Part shown: positions 1-8,119 of the stretch, piece after piece
Layout of the letters: every line of letters starts with the position of its first letter
Position numbering within the stretch: the first letter of the stretch is position 1
Notes under the pieces: model-generated
What the model saw: only the letters and a program-made list of their open reading frames with translations
Told to the model about the DNA's origin: nothing
Databases searched by the model: none
IMG/VR virus record: IMGVR_UViG_3300009103_000070
Location: 1 to 39,364 of that record
Direction: 5' to 3' (one strand)
DNA length: 39,364 bases
DNA from: a virus
Made by a program: the position numbers and the translations under genes

Positions 1-2
1 AG

Positions 3-62
3 ATTAAGACATTCGACATTGAGGGCTTAAATCATTTTGAGCTTATCAAGGATTTTGAATAA
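3..62 (+). CDS. C-terminal end of an upstream gene (partial)
   Basis: An open frame runs in from the left edge and stops at TAA 60-62, giving a 19-residue tail ending HFELIKDFE. It sits directly before the promoter of the single-strand binding protein gene, and no other open frame explains these bases. The visible part is too short to assign a family. In T4-like genomes a replication gene would be plausible here, but nothing in the sequence shows it. Confidence 0.45.
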   Translation: MKTFDIEGLNHFELIKDFE

Positions 63-77
63 AAATGAAAATAATGC

Positions 78-106
78 TTGACAAGCATTCAAAAAAATGT
101 TATATT
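78..106 (+). promoter_or_regulatory. sigma70-type promoter for the SSB-led operon
   Basis: TTGACA at 78-83 and TATATT at 101-106 are separated by 17 nt, in the gap after the upstream stop codon. A leader of roughly 70 nt follows, with AAGGAG just before the start at 186. The same TTGACA-N17-TATATT arrangement recurs at 4456 and 19778, which supports it being a real host-type promoter. Confidence 0.8.
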
Positions 107-185
107 ATATAATAGAAAGGCGAGAGATTTGTCGTCTTTACTTTAGCCAATGGCACAATTTCAATAATAAAAGGAGAAAATTAAC

Positions 186-959
186 ATGGCATTAGATATC
201 GCAAAAATTCGAGCACGGCTCGATAGCGTAAAAAACAACGGAAAAGCTGGGGGGTCGTTTTGGCGCCCCAAGGATGGTACTCAAACAATTCGTATTGTAC
301 CAACGGAAGATGGCGACCCCTTCAAGGATTATTGGTTTCATTATAATTTGGGCCCAGATCAGAGGGGCGGCTTGCTTTGTCCAAACAAAAATCACGGAGA
401 GGATTGTCCAATCTGTAATTTTAAGGACCAGCTCTGGAAAGAATTTAACAGCAATCAGGATCCTGATACGATGAAGCTCGCAAAAGACTTGAGCCCTCGT
501 CAACGCTTCTTTTCGCCAGTTATGGTCCGTGGTGAGGAATCAGAAGGAATCCGTATCTGGGGCTATGGGAAAGAGGCATATACCTCACTCCTTAATTTGG
601 TTTTGAACCCCGAGTATGGAGATATTACAGATATCGATGACGGAACCGATCTGACTCTCACTTATGGTAAGCCACCCGGTGCCCAGTTTCCAAAGACTAC
701 TTTGACACCCCGCCGTCGCACATCGCCACTTTGTGACGAGGCCGTAGGGGGAGAAGAGGAATGTTCCCGTCTGATGGACAACATCCCAAATATTGATAGC
801 CTTTTTCCTAAGAAGACACAGGAGGAAGTTCAAGCCGCTTTGGACGGATTTATTCAGTCTTTATCTGGATCGGAGGATACTATTGATCAGGCAGACGTTT
901 CAGTGCCGTCTACTACATCTGATGTAGTGGCTGCGTTTAATGAGTTGACAGGAAACTAA
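186..959 (+). CDS. single-stranded DNA-binding protein, T4 gp32-like
   Basis: This 257-residue protein resembles the T4 gp32 family, which coats single-stranded DNA during replication and recombination and recruits the phage replisome. A zinc-ribbon-like set (C65, H70, C74, C77, with a CPNKNHGEDCPIC-type motif) sits in the first third, as in gp32. The N-terminal basic part (residues 5-30) suits cooperative DNA binding. The C-terminal 60 residues are acidic and Ser/Thr-rich, like the protein-interaction tail of gp32. The ATG start has AAGGAG upstream. It is the first gene behind the promoter at 78, is followed by a terminator hairpin, and shares a block with UvsX and the 5' nuclease. Family assignment is by motif pattern only. 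Confidence 0.8.
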   Translation: MALDIAKIRARLDSVKNNGKAGGSFWRPKDGTQTIRIVPTEDGDPFKDYWFHYNLGPDQRGGLLCPNKNHGEDCPICNFKDQLWKEFNSNQDPDTMKLAKDLSPRQRFFSPVMVRGEESEGIRIWGYGKEAYTSLLNLVLNPEYGDITDIDDGTDLTLTYGKPPGAQFPKTTLTPRRRTSPLCDEAVGGEEECSRLMDNIPNIDSLFPKKTQEEVQAALDGFIQSLSGSEDTIDQADVSVPSTTSDVVAAFNELTGN

Positions 960-975
960 CACCCCCCACCGCAGG

Positions 976-1009
976 GAGGCACGGGTTTATAGGTGTCTCA
1001 CTTATTTTT
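976..1009 (+). terminator. rho-independent terminator 1 (GAGGCAC hairpin)
   Basis: The left arm GAGGCAC (976-982) pairs with GTGTCTC (993-999) through one G-U pair, with a 10-nt loop. The T-rich run CTTATTTTTA follows. It lies between the single-strand binding protein gene and the FKBP gene and is closely related to the second copy at 1511. It may act as a partial terminator that sets the high SSB-to-downstream ratio. Confidence 0.65.
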
Positions 1010-1023
1010 AAAAAGGAAAAACC

Positions 1024-1491
1024 ATGACTACAGCTACAACTGGCGATAATGTTTCTGTTCATTATCGCGGCACATTAACAGATGGTACCGAATTCGATAA
1101 CTCGTATTCTCGCGGTACCCCGATTGAATTTGAAATTGGAAGTGGCCAAATGATTTCTGGCTTCTCTGACGCTATCGTAGGGATGGCAGTGGGAGATAAA
1201 AAGACAATTAACCTCACTTCTTCTGAGGCATATGGGGAGGTTAATCCAGAGGCCTCGACCTCAATCCCGCGTACCTCATTCCCGGCGGAAGTGGAGTTGA
1301 CAGAGGGTATGCCAGTGCCACTGGCCACTTCTGACGGGAGGCACTTGCTCGGAAGAGTGAGCGAAGTTGGTACCGAAACGGTGACCGTAGATTTAAATCA
1401 CCCACTGGCGGGAAAAGCCCTGCAGTTCGAAGTTGAATTAGTGGGTGTGGGCACTACAACAACCACGCCAGAAGAAGACACCACCACATAG
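1024..1491 (+). CDS. FKBP-type peptidyl-prolyl isomerase, SlyD-like
   Basis: A 155-residue SlyD-type FKBP that would catalyse cis-trans isomerisation of prolyl bonds and help folding in the cytoplasm. The FKBP core reads VSVHYRGTLTDGTEFDNSY near residues 10-28 and the loop with SEAYGE near 67-72. An inserted flap domain follows (about 73-120). The strand with DLNHPLAGKAL (123-133) is the SlyD signature that closes the fold. The tail is short and Thr/Glu-rich, without the metal-binding His-rich tail of E. coli SlyD. AAGGA precedes the ATG. The gene is bracketed by two related terminators, so it may be expressed in its own way. It joins the GroEL, GroES and J-domain genes as part of a phage folding set. 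Confidence 0.9.
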   Translation: MTTATTGDNVSVHYRGTLTDGTEFDNSYSRGTPIEFEIGSGQMISGFSDAIVGMAVGDKKTINLTSSEAYGEVNPEASTSIPRTSFPAEVELTEGMPVPLATSDGRHLLGRVSEVGTETVTVDLNHPLAGKALQFEVELVGVGTTTTTPEEDTTT

Positions 1492-1510
1492 GATACCCCC
1501 TGCCCGCAGG

Positions 1511-1540
1511 GAGGCACGGGGTACAGGTGCCTCACTTTTT
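1511..1540 (+). terminator. rho-independent terminator 2 (GAGGCAC hairpin)
   Basis: A perfect 7-bp stem, GAGGCAC (1511-1517) with GTGCCTC (1527-1533), has a 9-nt loop and is followed by CTTTTT. The preceding GCAGG bases and the loop GGGG match terminator 1, so the two elements are duplicates flanking the FKBP gene. The ribosome site AAGGAAG of the next gene starts immediately after the T run. Confidence 0.75.
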
Positions 1541-1554
1541 AATAAGGAAGTGTG

Positions 1555-1734
1555 ATGACAAAAGAATATTTACAACGACGCGCCGCACGACTTGCCAGAA
1601 AAAGTGCCAAGAGAAAACTAAAAGCGACGGCTATGAGGATTGCAAAGCAACAGAAGAAGCATGAAGAAAACGTTCGGCGCCGTAAGGAACAGGCCGAGCG
1701 CCGCAAACTCCTCGAAAATGGGATGCGGGGGTAA
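1555..1734 (+). CDS. small basic helical protein
   Basis: This 59-residue protein is extremely rich in Arg and Lys with interspersed Ala and Glu, and is predicted to be a single long basic helix or coiled coil. No known family is recognised. The ATG at 1555 follows AAGGAAG by about 5-6 nt; a GTG directly before it (1552) is an alternative start. It lies between the second terminator and uvsX with only 4 nt to the next start, so translation is probably coupled. Its charge suggests nucleic-acid binding or a loader-like accessory role beside UvsX, but that is inference from composition and position. Confidence 0.6.
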   Translation: MTKEYLQRRAARLARKSAKRKLKATAMRIAKQQKKHEENVRRRKEQAERRKLLENGMRG

Positions 1735-1738
1735 ATAA

Positions 1739-2845
1739 ATGGCAAGAAAAACAAAATCATCGGGCAAACTTACGATGCAAGAAATGAGAAAACTTGTCAA
1801 CAAAAAGGCCGGTATGAATGTCGCCTTCGACCTCAAGGAAGAAAATCCAACTGAGGTGAAGGAATGGATTCCCACCGGCTCTCGTTGGCTTGATTCAATT
1901 ATCTGTCGAGGAAAATATGCAGGAATTCCAGTAAGTAAAGTTGTCGAAATCGCGGGCCTTGAGGCCACAGGAAAGTCCTATATGGCTGCACAAATTGCAG
2001 CAAATGCTCAAAAGAAGGGCATTGAGGTGGTTTATTTTGATTCGGAGTCTGCAATCGACCCATCCTTTTTGGCAAATGCCGGCTGTGATTTAGATAGGCT
2101 TCTATATATCCAGGCCACTTCTGTTGAGTTTGTTTTGGAAACCATCGAAGAGCTTTTGGACTCCGGCAATAAAATGCTGTTTATCTGGGATTCGTTAGCG
2201 CTGACTCCCTGCGAGAGTGAGGTGCAGGGAAGCTTTGACCCAATGTCCCAAATGGCCATGAAGGCTCGAATTTTAGCACGAGCAATGTCAAAATTAACAA
2301 TTCAGATTGCAAATGCGGATGCGACCCTGTTGGTCCTAAATCAGTTGAAGACAAATATTACGAGAATTGCTTCTGAGGCGATGACTACCCCATATGTGAC
2401 CCCAGGAGGGAAAGCTATGAGTTACGCCTACTCTCTTCGAATCTGGCTCACAGGCCGCAAAGCGAAGAAGAGTTTCGTACTTGACGATAATGGATTCCGA
2501 ATTGGATCCGAGGTCAAAGTAAAATTAGAGAAGTCTCGCTTCGGAACCTCTGGGCGACAATGTAATTTCCGCATCCTTTGGGGCGGGAATGATGTCGCTA
2601 TCCAAGACGACGAGTCACTCTTCGATGCTGTGAGTGGCTCCGATAATATTATCCAGTCAGGGGCCTGGTATACTATGGTTTTCGAGGATGGCTCAACAGA
2701 GAAATTCCAGTCAGCGAAGTGGGTCGAGAAAATGCAAGATGATAAATTTCGCCAACGTGTTTATCAGATTATAGATGAGGAAATTATTTATAAATTCGAG
2801 AGACGCGAGGGAAAAGCAGAAGATTTTTATGAATCCGAAGAGTAG
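1739..2845 (+). CDS. uvsX: RecA/UvsX-family recombinase
   Basis: A 368-residue RecA-fold ATPase that would form filaments on single-stranded DNA and drive strand exchange and recombination-dependent replication. Walker A is GLEATGKS at residues 73-80. A conserved YFDSESAID strand lies near 99-107 and Walker B MLFIWD at 146-151. A QLKTNIT segment in the DNA-binding loop region is followed by a TPGGKAMSYAYSLRIWL segment typical of UvsX/RecA cores. It differs from bacterial RecA in the long N-terminal leader and acidic C-terminus, as phage UvsX proteins do. It follows the gp32-like gene and precedes the 5' nuclease gene, a T4-style recombination neighbourhood. Confidence 0.9.
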   Translation: MARKTKSSGKLTMQEMRKLVNKKAGMNVAFDLKEENPTEVKEWIPTGSRWLDSIICRGKYAGIPVSKVVEIAGLEATGKSYMAAQIAANAQKKGIEVVYFDSESAIDPSFLANAGCDLDRLLYIQATSVEFVLETIEELLDSGNKMLFIWDSLALTPCESEVQGSFDPMSQMAMKARILARAMSKLTIQIANADATLLVLNQLKTNITRIASEAMTTPYVTPGGKAMSYAYSLRIWLTGRKAKKSFVLDDNGFRIGSEVKVKLEKSRFGTSGRQCNFRILWGGNDVAIQDDESLFDAVSGSDNIIQSGAWYTMVFEDGSTEKFQSAKWVEKMQDDKFRQRVYQIIDEEIIYKFERREGKAEDFYESEE

Positions 2846-2865
2846 ATTCATAACTATATTATATT

Positions 2866-3501
2866 ATGTCTGATGATATTTTAAAAATGAAGCATCACAA
2901 GCTCCTTTTCGAGCTTAAATTTTTGTATGCCGATTTGGAATACCACCAAACCATGCAAAATCACGCAACACAAAAATTCCAAGAAGAGTTTTTGAAATAT
3001 TCAGAAGAGAATAAGACTCTTAAAATTATGTTTCCTGACGCCGAGGTGCCTCCCCCCACGAAAGGGGAGGCACCTCAAGTAGACAACGAGGAAATTTTCA
3101 AAATAGATAAAAAGAAAATAAGCAAGGAAGTGGCTGAATTATATAAAAAGGTGGTTTCAGTAACTCATCCAGATAAGTCAATTAATCTATCTAAGCAGGA
3201 AAAGAGGCATAGGAAATCGGTCTTTTTAAAAGCGTCGGAGGCAGCACAGGAAGACAATTTGTTTGCACTGCAACAGATTGCGTTGGATCTAGGCTTTGAA
3301 TTAAGTTCTCCGACAGAAAATCAAATTCAAATATTTGAAAAAGAAGCTGAAAAAATAAAACATAGAATAAAAGATATCACAAAAACATATGCTTGGAGTT
3401 GGCACATGACAGCAGAAAATGAGAGAAAAGGGCAGATAATGGAAGAATATAATAATTTAATGGTGTTCAGGGCCGCTGAAAAAAGCACAGACGATGACTA
3501 A
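2866..3501 (+). CDS. J-domain (DnaJ-like) protein with coiled-coil flanks
   Basis: This 211-residue protein has a J-domain-like core. Helix KEVAELYKKVVSVT is followed by HPD at 101-103, then a helix with many Lys/Arg and the NLFALQQIALDLGFEL segment (about 85-155). The HPD tripeptide in J-domains stimulates Hsp70 ATPase, so the likely partner is host DnaK. The N-terminal 60 residues and residues 155-200 are Glu/Lys-rich helices, perhaps for substrate or dimer contacts. A Pro-rich linker (about 60-70) is encoded by a perfect GC-rich inverted repeat. No Shine-Dalgarno sequence is visible before the ATG, only an AT-rich stretch. The last 8 nt overlap the next gene. Together with GroEL, GroES and FKBP it suggests a phage folding module. 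Confidence 0.7.
   Translation: MSDDILKMKHHKLLFELKFLYADLEYHQTMQNHATQKFQEEFLKYSEENKTLKIMFPDAEVPPPTKGEAPQVDNEEIFKIDKKKISKEVAELYKKVVSVTHPDKSINLSKQEKRHRKSVFLKASEAAQEDNLFALQQIALDLGFELSSPTENQIQIFEKEAEKIKHRIKDITKTYAWSWHMTAENERKGQIMEEYNNLMVFRAAEKSTDDD
3043..3076 (+). repeat. perfect 13-bp inverted repeat inside the J-domain gene
   Basis: GAGGTGCCTCCCC (3043-3055) and GGGGAGGCACCTC (3064-3076) are exact reverse complements with an 8-nt loop. The arms contain the GAGGCAC/GTGCCTC core of the two terminators near 1 kb. There is no T run, so it is unlikely to terminate. It encodes the Pro/Gly linker before the J-domain. Confidence 0.85.
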
Positions 3502-4459
3502 ATCAAGGAGGTTATTGATAGTTGATGCTCTAAACGCATATTTCCGAGCATATATTGTTAATCCGAGTCTATCAAAGAACGGCCAGCCAATCGGGGGCTA
3601 TAAAGGATTTCTTGGAATCCTGCAAAAGCTTTGTCGAGAAATGAAGCCGGCTGAGATTATCATCGCTTGGGACGGCGCCGGCGGATCATTACGCAGAAAA
3701 GAGGTCAACTCCAACTACAAGGAGGGTCGAAAACCTATTCGCCTCAACCGCGATGTCCGAGTGTTGACAAAAGATGAGGAGATGCAGAATAAGGTTTGGC
3801 AACAATATCGCTTAATGGAGATGCTTAACTTCATGCCCGTCATCCAATTGATGGCTGATCGGGTCGAGGCTGATGACATCATCTCATTTGTTGCTCAATC
3901 CCCGCAGTATTCAGGCTGGGAAAAGATTATTGTTTCGAGCGACAAGGACTTCTTTCAACTTTGCGATGATGAAACAGTACTTTATCGCCCCATACAAAAG
4001 AAGTTTATCAACAAGCCGAGGATCCTGGAGGAGTTTAAAATTCACCCAACGAATTTTGCTTTAGCTCGTGCTATGGCGGGAGATAAGTCCGACAACCTCC
4101 CTGGGGTCAGGGGCGTCGGCCTGGGTACCATTTCAAAAAGATTACCATTCTTTGCCGGCGAAGAATCAGTAACAATCCCAGAACTTATTGAGTTTTGTGA
4201 AAATGATAATACGGGTCTAAAGGCCTTCTCTTCGATATGTGAAGCAGAAGATATTATTAAGGAAAATTATAAAATTATGCAGCTTTACTCGCCGACAATG
4301 TCAATCGATGATAAAAGCAGAATAAAATACATTCTTGATAATTTTGAGCCACAGTTTAACAAGACGGAAGTAATTAAGCGCATGGCGGAAGACGGTTTCG
4401 GAAATTGGGATACGTCAGACTTGTTTACTACATTCAAAAGAATTTCAAATAAGTCTTGA
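3494..4459 (+). CDS. 5'-3' exonuclease, FEN/T4 RNase H-like
   Basis: A 321-residue FLAP-type nuclease that would remove RNA primers and flaps during lagging-strand synthesis. The acidic metal-binding residues are in the expected order: D11 (LLIVDALNAYFRAY), D60 (IIIAWDG), the EADD cluster at 125-128, SSDKDF with D150 and D152, then GDKSDNLPGVRGVG with D197 and D200. The helix-hairpin-helix DNA-binding loop follows D200. The Lys/Arg stretch NYKEGRKPIR near 74-83 is typical of the 5' nuclease arch. The start overlaps the J-domain gene by 8 nt. Its TGA stop lies inside the -35 box of the helicase promoter. Confidence 0.9.
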   Translation: MTKSRRLLIVDALNAYFRAYIVNPSLSKNGQPIGGYKGFLGILQKLCREMKPAEIIIAWDGAGGSLRRKEVNSNYKEGRKPIRLNRDVRVLTKDEEMQNKVWQQYRLMEMLNFMPVIQLMADRVEADDIISFVAQSPQYSGWEKIIVSSDKDFFQLCDDETVLYRPIQKKFINKPRILEEFKIHPTNFALARAMAGDKSDNLPGVRGVGLGTISKRLPFFAGEESVTIPELIEFCENDNTGLKAFSSICEAEDIIKENYKIMQLYSPTMSIDDKSRIKYILDNFEPQFNKTEVIKRMAEDGFGNWDTSDLFTTFKRISNKS

Positions 4460-4484
4460 CATCGCGGGCATCGTATGTTATATT
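4456..4484 (+). promoter_or_regulatory. sigma70-type promoter for the helicase operon
   Basis: TTGACA (4456-4461) and TATATT (4479-4484) have a 17-nt spacer. The TGA of the -35 box is the stop codon of the upstream nuclease gene. The leader is about 15-20 nt, with an AGGGGG ribosome site before the ATG at 4505. Confidence 0.85.
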
Positions 4485-4504
4485 AAGAATAGATAGGGGG
4501 AAAA

Positions 4505-5866
4505 ATGCCTAAGGAAGACTTTAGCCAATATGGCAAAGACTTTCAGGAAACCTTGTGTCATCTGATCTTGGTCAATAGGCCCTTTGCAGATCAGATGTTT
4601 GAGGTTTTGAATATTAATTTTCTGGAGCTTAAATATCTTCAAGTTTTTGTCCAGCTAGTTAAGGAATATAGAGAAAAATATTCTGTCCATCCGACAGAAA
4701 AAATTATGACTTCTATATTGAGAACGGAATTGACCAACGAAAATGAGTCTGTCCAACAACAAATTAGGCATTTTTTTGCTAGAATATCTAAAACTACAAT
4801 AGAAGATTCTGAATATATTATAGAAACATCTTTAGACTTTTGTAGGAAACAAAAGCTAAAAGAGGCAATGCTTAAATCTGTAAAACTATTAAAGAACTCG
4901 TCTTTTGACGAGATTTCTCAGGTTATAAACGAGGCGCTCAAGCTTGGTTCCGATTCAAATTTCGGACACGATTATGTAAAAGATTTTGAACAGAGATTTA
5001 TTTTTAAAGCTAGAAATCCAATCGCCACCGGCTGGGCGGAAATAGATGCGATAACTCATCAGGGCTTGGGACAGGGAGAACTTGGGGTGGTCATTGCCCC
5101 AACGGGCGCCGGTAAAAGTATGGCCCTCGTTCACATAGGCGCCCAAGCTATGAAGGCAGGAAAAAATGTTGTATATTATACACTAGAATTATCTGAAACG
5201 GTAGTTGGGTCACGCTTTGACAGTTGTATAACAAATGTTCCGCTCAATGATTTATCTGCATTTAAAGAAGAAATATATGAAAAAGTTCAAATGATAGAGG
5301 GCAACTTGATAGTGAAAGAGTATCCCACCAAGTCTGCTAGCTGCCAAACCTTAAAGAATCATCTAGAAAAATTGGTGAACCGAGGATTCAAGCCCGATAT
5401 GATTCTGGTGGATTACGGAGATTTATTACGACCAATTTCAACATTAAGGGAGAAAAGACACGAGCTGGAGACTATTTATGAACAGCTTCGAGCAATTGCT
5501 CAGACGCATGGTTGTTGTGTCTGGACAGCATCTCAAACGAACCGTTCTGGATTAAATGCTGAAGTTATTACAATGGAATCAATATCGGAGGCTTTTAATA
5601 AATGTTTTGTTGCAGATTTTATTTTTTCAATATCCAGAACGGCGGAAGATAAATTGGCAAACACGGGACGTATTTTTGTTGCTAAGAATAGGAATGGTGT
5701 TGATGGTATAATTTATCCAATTTATATGGATACCAGAAATGTAACAATTAATGTTCAAACATCTACCGGGGAGACCATCGGCGATGTAAAAAAAGAAGCC
5801 AAGAAGAGACAAGAGAAAAAATTAGTAACGTTATATAAGAAAGTAAAGGATGGGGGGAGAAAATAA
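4505..5866 (+). CDS. replicative DNA helicase, DnaB/T4 gp41-like
   Basis: A 453-residue RecA-fold hexameric helicase that would unwind DNA ahead of the phage polymerase. An N-terminal helical domain (about 1-150) precedes the ATPase core. Walker A is APTGAGKS at 198-205, followed by a YYTLELSE strand (motif 1a) and Walker B in DMILVDYGDLL. An ASQTNR motif (H3-like) and a VAKNRNG arginine-finger region come near the C-terminus, which ends in a Lys-rich tail. Its length fits the T4 gp41/DnaB family. It is transcribed from its own promoter and its TAA overlaps the ATG of the reductase gene by one base. No primase gene is obvious in this window. Confidence 0.9.
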   Translation: MPKEDFSQYGKDFQETLCHLILVNRPFADQMFEVLNINFLELKYLQVFVQLVKEYREKYSVHPTEKIMTSILRTELTNENESVQQQIRHFFARISKTTIEDSEYIIETSLDFCRKQKLKEAMLKSVKLLKNSSFDEISQVINEALKLGSDSNFGHDYVKDFEQRFIFKARNPIATGWAEIDAITHQGLGQGELGVVIAPTGAGKSMALVHIGAQAMKAGKNVVYYTLELSETVVGSRFDSCITNVPLNDLSAFKEEIYEKVQMIEGNLIVKEYPTKSASCQTLKNHLEKLVNRGFKPDMILVDYGDLLRPISTLREKRHELETIYEQLRAIAQTHGCCVWTASQTNRSGLNAEVITMESISEAFNKCFVADFIFSISRTAEDKLANTGRIFVAKNRNGVDGIIYPIYMDTRNVTINVQTSTGETIGDVKKEAKKRQEKKLVTLYKKVKDGGRK

Positions 5867-8115
5867 TGTCGTTAAGTGCACTTCAAGATTATACTAGGAT
5901 AGCAAAATATGCTAAATATTTGCCAGAGAACAAGAGGCGCGAAACCTGGAAAGAACAGGTTACTCGTGTATTCAACATGCATAGGGAAAAATTTAAGGAT
6001 AATGAGGAAATTTTATCTTTTATTGAAGAGGCAGAATTAGCGGTACAAAAGAAAGAGGTCCTTGGATCGCAAAGAATTTTGCAGTTTGGCGGCCGCCCAA
6101 TTTTTAAGCATAACGCACGCGTTTATAATTGTGCCTTTGGCCATATTAATCGAACGAGATCATTTCAAGAGCTTATGTATCTTCTTCTGTGCGGCTGTGG
6201 GGTGGGCTTTTCAGTTCAGAAACATCATGTGGCATCCATTCCTCTTGCTGCACGCCCAGAAGAGGAAATCAGTAAGATTTTTGTGGTTCCCGACACGATT
6301 GAGGGGTGGGCTGATGCAATTGGTGTGCTAGTTACGAGTTATCTTGGAGGCAATGCCGATTTTGATGATTATATCGGCTTTAGGGTGGTTTTTGATTATT
6401 CAAAAATTCGACCTGCGGGATCCCCCCTCAGTTCCGGATCAAAAGCTCCAGGCCCTGCGGGCCTAGAGAGGTCCATTGAAAAAATTAGAGAAGTTTTTGA
6501 AAAGAGGCTCGGAGTCTCAAGCCGCACACGCCTTGAGCCTGTTGATGTTTATGATATTATTATGCACGCTGCCGATGCAGTAATCTCCGGCGGAGTCCGC
6601 CGCTCCGCAACAATAGCCCTCTTTTCCCCGGACGATAAAGAAATGGCTACCGCCAAGACTGGCAATTGGTTCGTGGAAAACCCCCAGCGCGGCCGCTCAA
6701 ACAATAGTGCTCTCCTCATTCGCGACAAAACCTCGAAAGAGACATTCAACCGACTAATGGGCTGGGTGCGTGAGTTCGGAGAGCCAGGATTTGTATGGGC
6801 CGACAGTACAGAGATGGGCTTTAATCCTTGTGTTGAGATTGGTCTATATCCCGTAGATATTGAGACTGGCAAGTCCGGTTGGCAATTTTGCAATTTGACA
6901 GAAATCAATGGCAAGAAAGCAAAAACTCCAGAAAGTTTCCACAGCGCTTGCCGCGCTGCAGCAATTATTGGCACGCTTCAATCAGCATATACGGATTTCC
7001 CCTACCTGGGGGAAACAACCGAAAAGATTACAAGACGGGAATCACTCCTTGGGGTTTCAATCACTGGTATGATGGATAACCCAGAAGTCTTGTTTAATCC
7101 GCAAGTTCAAAGAGCTGGCGCAAAGATTGTCAAGGATATTAATAAAGAAATTGCTTCTATGATTGGAATTAATCAGGCAGCGCGAACGACGTGCGTAAAA
7201 CCCGCCGGCTCAACTAGTTGTATTCTTGGAACCGCTTCGGGAATTCACCCGCACCACGCTAAGAGATACTTTCGCCGAGTGCAGGCAAACGTACAGGAAA
7301 ACCCAGTTCAGCACTTTAAAAAATTTAATCCGCGCGCAGTTGAGAAGTCCGTCTGGGATCCGAATGGAGTAACAGAAGTTATTACTTTTCTCTGTGAGGT
7401 GCCAGTCGGCGCTAAGACCAAGAATCAAATTGATGCATCAAGATTGTTGGAAAGCGTGAAATTAACACAGCAGAATTGGGTTCGCTATGGAACAAATAAA
7501 GATTTGTGTGCTCAGCCGTGGTTAAGTCATAATGTTTCTAATACTATTCACGTCCGAGAAAATGAGTGGGCTGAGATAGCCGATTACATTTATAAGAATA
7601 GGAAATACTTTGCAGGAATTTCTTTAATTCCAAATTCTGGAGATAAAGACTATCCCCAAGCTCCGTTTTGTGCCGTTCCATATCCTGCGGACATCTTGAG
7701 GGAGTATGGCGCCGGTTCCTTTTTCGCTTCTGGAATAATAGAGTCCGCGCTTTTTGCATTTTCTGGTGATTTGTGGGCGGCCAGCGATTGCTTGCTTGGA
7801 ATAGGAGAGCCACTTGATAAAGTTACTCCAATCAAGCGCAGTTGGGCAACTTCTGCCATCAAATTCGCCGATAGCCATTTTAACGGAAATGTCAGGATAA
7901 TGACATATTGTCTAAAGGACATATATAATTTAAAACTTTGGGAAAAACTTTCTCAGGAATATAAAGATATTGATTGGACATCAATGTGTGAAGAAGAAGA
8001 TAATATTGACTTTGCACAAGATTCTGCATGTGCTGGTGGTACATGTGAAATCCCCATTGAATATTTAAATGCCCTAAGGGAAAATAAAGAACAACAAATC
8101 GACATAAAGGAATAA
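5866..8115 (+). CDS. nrdJ: adenosylcobalamin-dependent ribonucleotide reductase (class II, RTPR-like)
   Basis: A 749-residue class II reductase that converts ribonucleotides to deoxyribonucleotides using adenosylcobalamin. It is similar in length and layout to the monomeric Lactobacillus-type triphosphate reductase. Visible residues are C89 (VYNCAFG) and C342 (FCNLTEING) as the active-site disulfide pair, and C322 with E324 (NPCVEIG) as the thiyl-radical cysteine and its glutamate. The conserved RRSATI and SNNSALL segments lie between. The C-terminal shuttle pair is C722/C727 (CAGGTC). An oxygen-independent B12 enzyme needs host or environmental cobalamin. The gene sits between the helicase and GroES genes, supplying dNTPs to the same operon's replisome. 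Confidence 0.93.
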   Translation: MSLSALQDYTRIAKYAKYLPENKRRETWKEQVTRVFNMHREKFKDNEEILSFIEEAELAVQKKEVLGSQRILQFGGRPIFKHNARVYNCAFGHINRTRSFQELMYLLLCGCGVGFSVQKHHVASIPLAARPEEEISKIFVVPDTIEGWADAIGVLVTSYLGGNADFDDYIGFRVVFDYSKIRPAGSPLSSGSKAPGPAGLERSIEKIREVFEKRLGVSSRTRLEPVDVYDIIMHAADAVISGGVRRSATIALFSPDDKEMATAKTGNWFVENPQRGRSNNSALLIRDKTSKETFNRLMGWVREFGEPGFVWADSTEMGFNPCVEIGLYPVDIETGKSGWQFCNLTEINGKKAKTPESFHSACRAAAIIGTLQSAYTDFPYLGETTEKITRRESLLGVSITGMMDNPEVLFNPQVQRAGAKIVKDINKEIASMIGINQAARTTCVKPAGSTSCILGTASGIHPHHAKRYFRRVQANVQENPVQHFKKFNPRAVEKSVWDPNGVTEVITFLCEVPVGAKTKNQIDASRLLESVKLTQQNWVRYGTNKDLCAQPWLSHNVSNTIHVRENEWAEIADYIYKNRKYFAGISLIPNSGDKDYPQAPFCAVPYPADILREYGAGSFFASGIIESALFAFSGDLWAASDCLLGIGEPLDKVTPIKRSWATSAIKFADSHFNGNVRIMTYCLKDIYNLKLWEKLSQEYKDIDWTSMCEEEDNIDFAQDSACAGGTCEIPIEYLNALRENKEQQIDIKE

Positions 8116-8119
8116 TAAT

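Noticed and set aside
3043-3076. Rho-independent terminator
   Set aside because: It has a strong stem but no T run, and it lies in the middle of a coding region.
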